A stretch of DNA of 64,000 nucleotides from Kingdonia uniflora (taxonomy: Eukaryota > Streptophyta > Magnoliopsida > Ranunculales > Circaeasteraceae), in contig JACGCM010002456.1 in assembly GCA_014058105.1 (NCBI GenBank), positions 186,001-250,000 on the forward strand, given 5' to 3'. The notes under the pieces were generated by a model. That model had not been told where the DNA came from. It made no database searches and saw nothing but the letters and a program-made list of their open reading frames with translations. This document shows, piece by piece, positions 51,576 to 62,850 of this stretch (position 1 is its first letter; the number at the start of each line of letters is the position of its first letter). The position numbers and the translations under genes are program-made.

Positions 51576-53860
51576 TAAAACCAGTTTGAAACTGAAGAGT
51601 CTCAGGTCAGATAACGGGGGCGAATACTGTAGTGACGAGTTTGAAGACTTTTGCACATCAAACAGGATTAGGAGACAGAAGACTATTCTCGGAGCACCAC
51701 AACAAAATGGTATTGCTCTATGCATGAACCGAATAATAAACGAAAGAGCGAGGAGTATGAGACTCAACGCTGAATTGTCAAAGTAGTTTTTGACGGATGC
51801 GGTTAGTACGGTGACGTACTTGATTAACAAATGTCCTTCAACGACTTTGGACTTCCTGAAGAAGCATGGACCAGTAAAAAAGTAAACCTAAATCACTTGC
51901 GTATTTTCGGTTGTACCTCATATATGCTTGGTAATTCAGATACAAGGACAAAGCTAGATGCAAAGTCGGCGAAGTGCATATTCATTGGTGGTGATGAGTT
52001 TGGGTATCGATTTTGGGATGCGAAGAATCAAAAATTTATCCGGAGCCGTAACATTACATTTAATGAGGAAGTCTTATATAAAGATTTCAAAGTACCTTTA
52101 GAAAAGAATTGAAGTGAAGTAGTCGAAAGTGTCGGCATTGAAGATGATGAACCCTCTCGAGAAGATGATGAAGAAGTCGTTGTTGAGTCTGATGCACCAG
52201 ATCAAAACGAGGAACATAATGATCCAGACATTTCTATAGCACTTTGAAGGGAGCCGAGAGTTGCAAGAATTCCAGCTAGGTATGTTAACTCCTTAAATCA
52301 CTTGTTACTTACAGATGGTGGATAACCTGAAAGTTACAAGGAGGCTTTAGATGTAGAAGCCATGACTAAGTAGGAGCTTGCTATGGATGATGAGATACAG
52401 TAATTATCAGTTAATCGAACTTGGGATTGAGTTTGGTTACCGAAAGAGAAGAGAGTATTGCGCAACAAGTGGGTATATAGATTAAAGCAGGAATGTGACG
52501 GTTCAAGGAGATTCAAGGCTAAACTTGTGGTGAAGGGCTTTCAACAGAAAGAAGGCGTTGATTCGGTGAAATCTTTGCTCCTATTGTGAAGATGTCTACT
52601 ATTCGGGTTGTGATGAATATAGTTGCAGTTGAAGATTTGCATTTTGAGCAATTAGATGTCAAGACAACATTTCTTCACGGTAACCTTGATGAAGAAATTT
52701 ATATGAAGTAGCCAAAAGGGTATTCAGTTAAAGGGAAAGAAGATCTTGTGTGTAGGCTCACGAAGAGCTTATTCGATTTGAAACAAGCGCCAAGATAGTA
52801 AAATTCAAAGTTTGAACAGTTCATGTCCAGAAATGGCTATTCAAAGAGCAATGCGGATCACTGTTGTTTTATAAAGAATACGGGGAACTCCTATATTATT
52901 CTACTTCAGTATGTAGATGATATGTTGGTAGCAAGTACCGATATGGGAGATATTGTTAAGTTGAAGGAACGGTTATTCCGGGAGATTTCTATGAAGGACT
53001 TGGGTACGACGAAACAAGTTCTTGGCATGCGTATTACAAAGGACAAAAAGCGGTGAGAATTGAAGTTATCTCAAGCTGAGTACATTGGCAAAGTACTTAA
53101 GCGGTTCAATATGGATGGTTCTAAAGTTGATAGTACACCATTGGAAGGTCACTTCAAATTATCAAAGGATTGTTGTCCGAAGACGCAGAAGGATCGCGAT
53201 GAGATGCGGAAGGTTTCTTATTAATCTGCGGCTGGTAGCCTAATGCACGCTATGCTTTGTACGAGACCGAACATTACCCAAGCTGTAGGAGTTGATAGTA
53301 GGTATATGAGTAATCTAGACAATGAGCATTGGAGAGCTGTGAAATAGATATTGAGGTATCTAAAGGGACTCATGATATGGTATTTTGTTATGGAGTTTCT
53401 CAGATATGCTTACAGGGCTTTGTTGATTATGATATGGTGGGTGACATGGATAGGCGGAAGAGCGCTAGTGGTTTCATTTTTACATTAGGAAGCGGTGCGG
53501 TTACATGGGATTTTAGGCTATAGAAGATTGTAGCTTTATCTACGACGGAGGCGGAATATGTTGCAGCTACTGAAGCGTGCAAGGATATGGTTTGACTAAA
53601 AGGGTTGATGAAAGAGCTTGGTAGAGAACAATTTTCTCTTAAGTTGTATAGTAATAGTCAAAATATTATACACTTAGCGAAGAATTCAGCCTTTTTACTT
53701 TAGGATCAAGCATATTGATATTCGGAATCACTATATTTGCTCGTTCCTCGTGGACGGTGTGTTGAAGCTCGTGAAAATTCGTACTGATGTGAATCCGGCC
53801 AATATGTTTACGAAGGTGGTGACTTTTCAGAAGTTGACGACATGTACAACTTCTGTGGGT
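51576..53860 (+). pseudogene. Broken integrase, reverse transcriptase and RNase H of the plus-strand Copia element
   Basis: The integrase part starts abruptly with LKSLRSDNGGEYCSDEFEDF, GAPQQNGIA and ERARSMRLNA. A later part has LRIFGCTSYMLGNSDTRTKLD. Reverse transcriptase shows NKWVYRLKQECDGSRRFKAKLV, QLDVKTTFLHGNLDEEIYMK and an intact LLQYVDDMLVAS. RNase H reads GFVDYDMVGDMDRRKSASGFIF and TTEAEYVAATEACKD. Many in-frame stops are TAG or TGA where the family has Gln, Trp or Arg. Protease and GAG-pre-integrase are absent, removed with the deleted edge of the Ty3 element. Confidence 0.85.
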
Positions 53861-53946
53861 CTTCAAGATTAAAAGTCCGGGTAGTGCGAGCAATTCATTT
53901 TGGAGATCTGGAGATGGGTTACGGGATTCAATTTCAAGTGATCGAT

Positions 53947-54636
53947 TGTTATGATATGAACTTGAATCGTATTCGAGGAAGTTCATTGAAGCTCGTGAGA
54001 CGAGCGAGGATCGAAGACGGTTTGAAAAGGGTTTTTTCAAAGTTCTGTTCGAATAGACTATTTGTCTGTTCGAACAGAGGAAGCAAATGTTTGATTGTTT
54101 GAATAGACTTTACAGTTTATTCGAATAAAAACCAAGTCGTTCGAATAAAATTTTATCTGTTTGAATAGACTCATAGTCTATTCGAACTGAAACGCAGATA
54201 ACCCCACTTGTTCGAATAGAACCAGAGTCTATTTGAATAGACTTTGTAAGTCAGTTTTAGAAGGTATTTTCTGGGGGCGTTGGTGTGTCTCGTGATCCGT
54301 ACTTCGAGCCTACTCTTATGTAATGACATCACACTTATATTAGGGATACTAGAGAGTGTTTCCATATCCATTTTTTGTGAGTTTAATTCTAGAGAAAAAC
54401 CTCGGGTTTGAATAGACTCCATTAAAGCTTTAAAAGCTTGAGAGATCATGGTAACCTATTTGATTAACATAGTGAATTGTTCGGGGAGTAGTTTTTTATC
54501 CGCAAGGGTTTTCTACTTCCCTTCTCTGGGAATTCTTGTGTCACAATTGTGTTTGCTTGGTTTATTCTTCTGTTATGGTTTATTCCGTGTATCGTTCTTG
54601 TCAGAGAGGAGAGAGTAGCTACCTCGATTCTCAACA
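53947..54636 (+). repeat. 3' LTR of the plus-strand Copia element
   Basis: 690 bp, TGTTATGATATGAAC to GATTCTCAACA, with the same GTTCGAATAGAC-type motifs (about 54045-54240) as the left LTR. Confidence 0.88.
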
Positions 54637-57099
54637 CTATCAGCTTTATTTCTACCACTATCACTACCCTCTATCCAGTGCACTTCTTGAATGCAAACAT
54701 TTTATCAAATTTGTTTAACCAATCTATAAAACCATCCATATCTAATTTTCCATCAAAATCTGGTACGTTAATCTTTACGTCAGAGTTTAGATTCTGAAAC
54801 ACAAAAATAATGGCATTCGTGACCTGACTCTCTGGGTTGCCCTGATAGCCATACCCATGAGTACCATATTTTGGTTGTTGTCTGTGCCTAGTAGCTCCAA
54901 TTCCCTAATTCGACTTATATAGTTGTCAGTACGAGAACGAGTACCAAAATTATTTGGAATATTGCTACGACATCTACCTTTCCTGTCATGGAAACCATAT
55001 ATGTCCCCGTATCTCCTCTACTTAGCATCATCCCATTGCTTATTTTTAGCCGAAAATCTTTGTCCACTAATGCACTGTCTCTATGGAATACACTGTCCGG
55101 CATAACGAGGTCATTGCGGAGGTGTAAGTAGTCGCTACGGTCTCAGAGGTACATAAGGTGTTGGTATTGCTGATATCTATCCCACAAATGTTCTGTTATG
55201 AATTCCTCTAATCTCCACTATTTACCCCCAAATGGCCATATCCACTCCTTTCATTGTTGCCAAAACCGTTACCCCACTCCCGTTGAACAATTATACCCAC
55301 TTGTGTTGTCAAAATTACCGATGTTTGCGGCCCTGAGTGGGACACCGGGAGTACCGAAATAGGTGGTGTCGCCGTTGGGAGAGATGTCGTTGGCGCGGTA
55401 TGTGTAGAGATAGAGATTGGAGGCGTTGTCGGCATTCCTCTCGTGATTTTTTCAATCGATGGTACTGTCGGAGGGGGAGTCGGCATCGTAACTGGAATGG
55501 CGTCGACTGTCGACGCCAGTAACACGGGTATAGAAGGCTGGGTAGTCGAGGTCTCTCTCTCTCTCTCCATCGCCCTTCATTGTCTGCTAGTAATGAACCT
55601 CCGACATTAGTAACGCCGGTTGGGGAAGATGAATTGTAGGTCGCGATAAAATAGTTGGGCTGACTGGTTGGGATTGGGTTTGGATGTCCCCTTCTGGATT
55701 GATGATCCGAGCCCGACTCAGTCCTGGTTCGCATTCACAAAACCTGCCCCAGTAACTGAAGTGCCCACGTGCTCGGCACGTGTGGCTGTCATCTTTGGCA
55801 CGCCGCTCAAAGGCACGTCATGCCTTGGCATGCCATGTCCTAGATTTTATCACTGCCTTACTCTGTGCACTGCCCCAAACCCTATGTACCTTGATTGTGC
55901 CATCCGTGCCCTGCCCATGCCGTGATACACCTTGCCCCTGCCTAGGCATGCCCGTACCATTACCATGCCTATGCATTGACATGCCCGCGTCTCTCCTATT
56001 GATTCCTTGGTTATTCTCGCGACTCAGTTCGCGCCTCTCATGATTCCCAGCGATGATAGGAGTCTTATCCCTTGGTTGACAGTCACCGAATTTGTTCGAG
56101 ACCCATCTCTCTCTTCTCTTAACGATTCTAACCCATCGCATTGCGCGGGGTCATTATTCGAATTTGATGACTTACGCCGACGTCCTTGAGAATCATCGTA
56201 ACACTCAACTTCTAGCGAATCTGTAAATTTATCGACGCTTTTAACATCTACGGTTATACCTGTAAACGATTTGTAAACATGGGTCATCTCCCCTTTCGGA
56301 ACGAATCTTTCAACGTGATAGTCGCCCGTCGCACATAAAGGATCCCATAGGAAGACTTCTCCCCTTCCCCTTACTTGACCCTCCCTCACTGCCATCAATT
56401 TCATCCCCAACAACTTTTGACGTGGCTACTCTTGCTAGATTTGACATCACCACTAACAATAGTGTTTTAATTTGTGTCATTACTGTAGTGGCTTATTCCG
56501 CATCTCGGACTCAAGCCCTATCTTCGACCATCATACAATTACTCGACCTTGTCAACATACACGTATTCTATCTTCGACCATCATACGACCACTCGACCTC
56601 GTCAACATACACGTGGTACATTTATGGAAGACACATTATGGAGCAGGAGTTACTCAAGCCATTACACAATCATTATGACTCATCAAAACCATAACGTTCG
56701 CCATTGAAACGGATAACGGTCATATTATCAGACCTATAAATAGGTTCATAGAACTACAGAGAAGGGACGGACTTTTTCTATCAAGAAAGTATCTACAAAA
56801 TGCTCAGAACATCTTTTGTAATAATCTAGCAGCTATCAATAACATTGTTTTTTCTAAATTCTCAAGAGAGGTCGTGGTTTTTAACCTATTCAAAGGTTTT
56901 TCATGCTAAACTTTGTGCTAGTGTTCGTTCTAGACGTTCTGAGTGTCCTTGGTGTAAAGGCTAAGTCCGAATCCCAGAAATAGGCTATTACAGTTACAAC
57001 CTTGTTGGATGTTGTTAAACCTGCGATAGCATCTTCTACCGATTTCAAACGCTCTCCTTGTGTTTGTTTGATCGGTTTCTTCGGTGTTTTCTTACCCAT
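54637..57099 (-). pseudogene. Gag N-terminal part of the gag-only element
   Basis: The likely start is the minus-strand ATG at 57097-57099 (MGKKTPKKPIKQTQGERLKS). Further left are MAVREGQVRGRGEVFLWDPL and SFTGITVDVKSVDKFTDSLE. A Pro/Thr/Ser-rich stretch follows (about 55208-55570), then KINVPDFDGKLDMDGFIDWL and NKFDKMFAFKKC near 54690-54790, the core of a Ty3-type Gag. The frame is broken in several places. The coding sequence resumes at about 46640 on the other side of the Copia insertion. Confidence 0.7.
56519..56618. repeat. Two-copy 50-bp tandem duplication in gag
   Basis: TATCTTCGACCATCATAC and a following CGACC-TGTCAACATACACG occur at 56519 and 56569 with few differences. Confidence 0.75.
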
Positions 57100-57145
57100 C
57101 TTCGTAAAAAAAATCGCCAAGTTCGATCTAGTTATAGTACCAATT

Positions 57146-57493
57146 TCTTAAAAACTTATAAGATTGTGAAGCTACTAACAAATAGCGACCTCTTTTATTT
57201 AATCAGAATACTATTACAAGCTCTCTAATTCTCTCTAGTTCTCCTAGGGTTCTACTCTTTCTCTCAAAACTCAACACCCCCTTTCTCCTACCCTAGGATC
57301 TCCCATATATAGAAAATCTCCACCTTTCTCTCTACACTCCCAACAATAAGGAAACTACTAGAGAAATCTTTTTTTAGAGGATTCTCTAGGACAAAACATA
57401 ATAACATTAAATAAACTAAGATAGGAAACAAAAATAGATACCGGTCACTAAATTGTGCGCCTAGGTCGTAGGCGTGACGACCCTAACCTATCA
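57146..57493 (-). repeat. 5' LTR of the gag-only element
   Basis: 348 bp, starting TCTTAAAAACT (the TG is lost) and ending CTATCA at the TATAA duplication. The adjoining TTGGTACTATAAC on the minus strand is a weak primer site. Confidence 0.9.
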
Positions 57494-57498
57494 TATAA

Positions 57499-58567
57499 CA
57501 ATCTGGTTATATACTTAATATCCTTCTAGAAAATTAGAGGTGTCCCATCCTTAAATTGGGGAAGAAGTGTATATTTGGGCTTCTGGTTCTTCTACCCTTT
57601 TGACATGGTATTGTATTTGTAGCTTCTTACCATATAAGTTTTGGTTACAATTGCATATAACTCTACTATTACTTTGGAAATCATGTCCTAAAAAATTTTA
57701 ATTTCATTATTGTAGTTGCTTAGATACCAAAATCAACATGCTCAAATATCGTGCGATCTTTGTAATTGAGCGGATCAAAGGCATTTTACTATACTCTTAA
57801 TAATGCTCTCTTATATCTGTCTGTATAGAGCACATAAAAGTTGAGGGGGTATTAGGGTTTCCACTTTTTACTTTGATTTTTCAGAAAAATCAATGTGTTA
57901 ACCCACGAAATCTGATGTTTTTTAATCAAAATTTGAGTGTTATGGGTTTCGGGTAAAGAGAGTCATCCCTGGGTTATTTTTGGCGGTCACGAAGGGCCAT
58001 AACGCACTTAGAACCTGGAATTAGTAGCGGAATGTATCATTCAAAGCATGGTCGATCGATGGAAGACGAAGGGCCAAAAAAGGGGAGCATTTACATTAGC
58101 GGGTAAAAAAATGATCAAGCCCCAAAAATTGGCACTGGGCACTTATGGGGCATTTTATTTTTGCGTCTAATTTGATTTCCCCGTGTTGCTCAAAACCAAC
58201 TTTTTTATTTTCTCTTTCAGGTGCGGTAGCACTTCTTAACGTTCATCAGACCTGGTCGACAAAGCCGGATACAAATAACAAGACGACAAACCTAGAGCTG
58301 CCAATGAAACTAATATATCGAAAACATGGACGCCCAAGAAAAACATGTTGTGCACTTTCTTCTGGCTCCGTATGGACTGTATCCAAACACAAGGTATTGG
58401 ACTTCCAAATGTGTATCGCCACTGGGCCATGACCCTTTTTTAAGTAGAGGGACAACCACCACTGGGCCAAAATCCCAATGGTCGTAGTAGTAATGTCTAA
58501 ATGAAAATCAGAAACCAGTCAAAAATGGGGTTTGCTTTTAGAGATCGGAAACACTAAGATAAACCTA
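57499..58567. other. Intergenic sequence, nothing recognised
   Basis: An open stretch at 58145-58432 (95 codons) resembles no family I know. The phrase actgggcca occurs at about 58420 and 58460. Confidence 0.35.
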
Positions 58568-58990
58568 TCTCAACAAGATTAGTTGTATTATTGCCGTGAC
58601 AAAAACATGCATTAATACAAATTAGATAAGCACTAAGCTAACATCAACCAAACAATGTTATCTAACTCTAGCTATATTTAGTTGAAAGCAGCACACAATT
58701 TGCCCATAAAATCATATCTAACAACAAGATAAATTGTATTATTGGCATGACAAAAACAGGCATTAATACAAATTAGATAAGCTCTAAGACGGGTCAAATT
58801 CTAAGCTAACATCAACCACTAGCTATATTTAGGGGGTGGTTCAACAATTTGCCCGTAAACCATATCTAATAACAAGATAAGTTGTATTATTGGCATGACA
58901 AAAACAGGCATTAATAGAAATTAGATAAGCACTAAGACAGGTCAAATCCTAAACTAACATCAACCAAACCAAGACTATCTAACTTTCTTT
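58568..58990. repeat. Tandem repeat, about 149-bp period, three copies
   Basis: AACAAGAT..GTTGTATTATTG and GCATTAATA.AAATTAGATAAGC start at 58573, 58723 and 58871 (spacing 150 and 148). The third copy is followed by partial sequence including actctagctatat. Copies differ by several percent and short indels. Confidence 0.85.
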
Positions 58991-61900
58991 TCTTTATATT
59001 TAACTCTAGCTATATGTAGTTGAAAGCAACTACTCTAAGCATGAACCATGCACACTTAGCTTAATACTCTAGATAATTCTCCTCCTCTTTAGAATATAAT
59101 CATCACGCCTCACATCATCGGAGACCCACGCTTTCGATACATTTCGTCGTTGTTTAACCATCTTCACCTAACCTTATACACTAAAAAGAAAAGAATCAAG
59201 GGACAAAGTGGTGATTAAGATAAGCTTTGTATAAAGGAAGAAAAGGAAAGGAGATTCCCAAAGAGTAGTAGGTCATTTCATTAGATTAGTAAACAAGGCA
59301 ATGATATTGTTTATGTAAATGAGATTAGTATAAAATCACATGCGCAAATAAAGAGAGTTTAGAATATATTATTGATAGCGCGTTCACCCCAAGTCGACTT
59401 TAGAGGTCTAGGTTGTTGATAACCAAGGCGCACACATGTTTGTCGCTGTGGGTTCGGTCGTTGGGAGACTCTAAACACATTTTCAAATCTACTACTTCCA
59501 TTTACTAATAAAAATTATAAGAAAAAATCAATGATTTGTGGGAAAGGTTCGAAAATGGTGAAAATTGCTCCATGGCAGAAAACATTTATTCGAGATTAAA
59601 TCACTTTGTCATTGTTGGAAAGTATCAAGCCCTAATGCTTCTAATAAATATCATTTTGCAATTTTTTTACCTCCATACATTAAAATACCAAAAATTGTAC
59701 ATGCACGATTGCACGACGGACGGGCTAGGTGAAGCGGGAGACAGAAATTTTTATTTAATTCTCAAATTATTCTCAAAGTATGGGGGAGTTGATCCACTAA
59801 GATTGTTTAATAAAACACAAAAAATTCTGTGATTATTTATGAAAATGACTCCTTAACAGATACATCCATGCAAAAAGCGCCACCGACAGTCTCTAAATGA
59901 CCCTTATCCAATCGGTTACGAAAGCGTGGAAGAAGCATCTAAATGGTATAGTACAAATTATACTTGAACTAGAAAGAAAGGGAATGGTTTGATAGAGACC
60001 TGGCATGTACTATTTTGAGTGCACGTAATTTGCGAAAGTGGTCCAAGTTTATATTCTGCATTATGTTTAATGAAAACGATTATCGAATAGACGTTAGGGG
60101 TGACGATGTGTTCAACGATTCAAATTCCACAGCATCGAGAAGTTCCATAGTTACAAAAACCAAATCATACTTTTATTTGAATGCGTATTGAATCAAATCT
60201 CTATGGAATGCCAAATTAATGTTGACGAATCCCCATCGATCACGTTTTTCAGTAGTCGAAGGTGATGAGGGTCAGCTCCCATCGGTATTACCACACGTAC
60301 AAAAACACACTTTCCGATGTTGTCTCACTTAATCACCTGAAGAAGGTTTTACCTTAAAAAAAATATATGTTACTCTTACCAGAATCCTGGAATCCTGTTT
60401 AGTTTAGAACTATAACTACCTAGTGCAACCATCACCACTATTGGGTTAAGCGTATTATTAGTCCAATCTCCATGAAGCAAAATGGGGCAATTTTGTCATG
60501 TCGCTTGCCATACTCATATAGGATAAAATAAAAAAAAACAATAGCAAATATCACCCACTGACCGCCCACCACAATTCTAGCAAAATACAAAAAGTGTGAC
60601 AAGAGAAAACTCTCTCAATGCTACAACATTACAACAATCATAGTATCATTATCATTTACATGCCAAACAAATGCAGGGAGGCCCATTCCATGTTTTTAGT
60701 TATCCACCGCTTACATCTCAACCTCTTACTGTCGGTCGCCACAAAATCCCATGACACAAAATATTTGTTTCCTCCACCACTCAAATTTTTTAAAGTGGAG
60801 CCAAAAGACAAGGGTGGTGGAGCTAGTGGTGTGAAACCAGGGATTTGCCCTAGGGTTTTTTTTTTAATTTTAGGCAAACTTTATCCATTTTGACTTCAAA
60901 CTACTACTACTACTACTACTAATGCTGCTTTTGAGGGTAGAAAGTTGAAGGGGACACCATATTTGCTTCATTGCTTGTACTCTTGAAGACACTAGAATCA
61001 CTACTAAGATCTCTCAAGGCCCCTTAGTCTCCCCACCAGAGCTCCTTTAAACTAGTGCGCACTTTAATTCACAGTTTCAGCATTTCCACCTCCTCTTCCT
61101 CTTCCTCTCTAAAGCAAAAGCTGATGAGTTACTTACCTGCATTTTGAGAAACCCAAATCAGGAAAAGTTAAGGCAAGGCAATGGGGTAAAATTTTTGAAG
61201 TATGAGTAATTGAATACTCTTTTGCTTTTGCAATGAGTGAACTTTGAAGTAAGAGTAAAAAAAAAAACTAGAATGACAAACTTTTTTGTACCTTGCAAGA
61301 ATTTAATTATTTCTTTAGTGTATGTACTTCAAAGATCTCATAGCATAGATCTAGATCTAATACAGATCTGGCTTGGGTGCTACCACCCCTCGTTGTAATG
61401 TTCCCGCTGATGCAGTTGGTCGTCAAGATCTAATATAAATACTTCCAAAAAAAAAAACCCCATCCTATCTGACTAGTTTGAGCCATATCCCAACATGCAC
61501 CACTAAAATCTGCATTGAGCCTAACATGTTTCCTTTTCCCAAAGATTAAAGATGTGATTACGCACAGTACATTTCTAAAGAATCAAGTCTAGTTGGAGGG
61601 ACTGAAAGATGCCTAAAGTCTAAGAACAGTAGAATTAAGCTCGAAAGGAAAACCCTAAGAAACTCTACAAGTGGAATTAGGTATGCGAGGTGCATGCTTG
61701 CGTGCGACCAAGCATGTGAAAGTGAGGGACCCAGTCATATAAGTAGTACACAAAGAAGATAGTTAATTTTTTTGAAGCAGTCAAGAGACACTATTATCAC
61801 ACACTCCAGGGGAAACCTTTATACGTAACCGGACCACGGTCCACGGACATGATGTGGCAGAAGCAATGCCATAAAGACTAATGCATCTCCACTTTCAAAC

Positions 61901-62580
61901 TTGACTAAACTAACCCTGTCCGATTCCCTGTCGGTAAGCAGACCAATGTAGGGTTTTCCTTCCCCACACAACAAACCTCAATAGTTGTGTTAACAACAAT
62001 AGAAATTGTTCAAACTTACAAACTTACAAACTTCAGACTATGAACAAAGAAGAAAAGGCAAGAGTATCCCACGAGGAGAAAAACAAATAATAAGACGAAT
62101 TTGGAATCACAATTTTTTTTGGATTTTATTAAGAGTCGGTTGAATATTTATTATAAGTAATAGTTAGCACCAAATAAATCCAAATCTCTTGTTCTTTTCG
62201 ACCATTTGTCATCAATTAACAAGGGTTTTTCTTTTTCTTTTTAGTTGTTTGTTATTTTAACATTTACTTTGTTTCTCCATCTCTCCTCTTTTAATCTTTC
62301 ACAATTTAAATGGGTTGTTCCTGAATTGTGATATTTCTGCAATATATTAAGATTGGTCCATATATCACATATTGTATAACAATAAAAAGAACTATTGGAT
62401 ATATCTATTATCTAATTCAAATAGATTACATATCATGACAGATATATAGCATATACTATTGCGGATATGTAATTTTGTTTTTCAATGTAACAAGGGTATC
62501 TTTTATGAGTGGCAAAATCAATGAACATATACATGAAGTAAAATTAAACTTACTTCTGCTGTGCTTTAGATGAAAGTAGT
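58991..62580. other. Intergenic sequence, possible 3' UTR of the minus-strand gene at its right end
   Basis: No coding region recognised. On the minus strand a donor-like CAGCAGAA|GTAAGTTT lies at about 62551, some 30 nt after the stop of the exon at 62581, and CAAAATGCAG|GTAAGTAAC lies at about 61135. These could mark spliced 3' UTR exons, but no exon could be proved. CT-rich repeats (cctcttcctcttcctctc) lie near 61090. Confidence 0.35.
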
Positions 62581-62850
62581 TTATCTTGATCTAGGAGTTG
62601 CTTGCTTGAAAGCGACCGTGGGAGCTATTCTGCAGCTCCTCCTTTGATGCTCGAGCACAAGTTCTCCTGCAAACCAGTCCAGTTTCTCAAAATTGGTCTG
62701 ATCACTGAATTTCTTCCCTCCAAACAGCACTGACTCAACGTTCTTTTGGTTTAGCATCTCCTCAGCAATCCCAACTAGCATATTCACATTCTTAGAACTT
62801 GGATCACAATCTACATTCATCCCACCTCGACACATGTTCGATCCATTTGC
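62581..62850 (-). CDS. Last coding exon of an unrecognised plant gene
   Basis: Minus strand, 89 codons plus TAA, starting right after a strong acceptor (TTTGCGTGCAG, 62851 upward). The product begins ANGSNMCRGGMNVDCDPSS, continues MLVGIAEEMLNQKNVESVLF and KLDWFAGELVLEHQRRSCRI, and ends PTVAFKQATPRSR. The middle looks helical and the C-terminus is basic. Composition and the clean splice acceptor argue for a real exon. The frame stays open upstream to 62931, but that part looks intronic. No further exons could be identified up to 64000, so the rest of the gene is probably beyond the right edge. I do not recognise the family and give no function. Confidence 0.55.
   Translation of the reverse strand, partial: ANGSNMCRGGMNVDCDPSSKNVNMLVGIAEEMLNQKNVESVLFGGKKFSDQTNFEKLDWFAGELVLEHQRRSCRIAPTVAFKQATPRSR

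Larger units (their letters stand above)
46645..54636 (+). mobile_element. Copia LTR retrotransposon on the plus strand, interrupted by a Ty3 element
   Basis: LTRs at 46645-47356 and 53947-54636 both start TGYTATGATATGAAC and end GATTCTCAACA. A primer site TGGTATCAGAGC lies at 47359-47370, two bases after the left LTR. Gag, integrase, reverse transcriptase and RNase H follow on the plus strand. The flanks (ATGTC and CTATC) are only a partial match, so the target duplication has decayed or the left edge is a few bases off. The Ty3-type element at 48218-51575 sits between gag and integrase. Confidence 0.88.
45000..57493 (-). mobile_element. Gag-only LTR retrotransposon carrying nested insertions
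   Basis: LTRs at 45000-45334 and 57146-57493 are flanked by a perfect 5-bp duplication TATAA (44995-44999, 57494-57498). A purine tract (AAGGAGGGGAGAGT, minus strand) adjoins the left LTR. Subtracting the hAT MITE (45980-46597) and the Copia complex (46645-54636) leaves about 3.9 kb. That remainder encodes Gag from about 57099 leftward to a zinc knuckle near 45500. After the knuckle only about 140 bp remain before the purine tract, with no protease, integrase or reverse transcriptase. It therefore resembles the non-autonomous class called TR-GAG. Confidence 0.88.

Noticed and set aside
55208..55570. Pro/Thr-rich ORF as a cell-wall protein gene
   Set aside because: It is in frame and position to be part of the Gag of the surrounding LTR element.
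58145..58432. 95-codon ORF as a gene
   Set aside because: No recognisable domain, an open frame of similar length on the other strand, and no splice or leader context.
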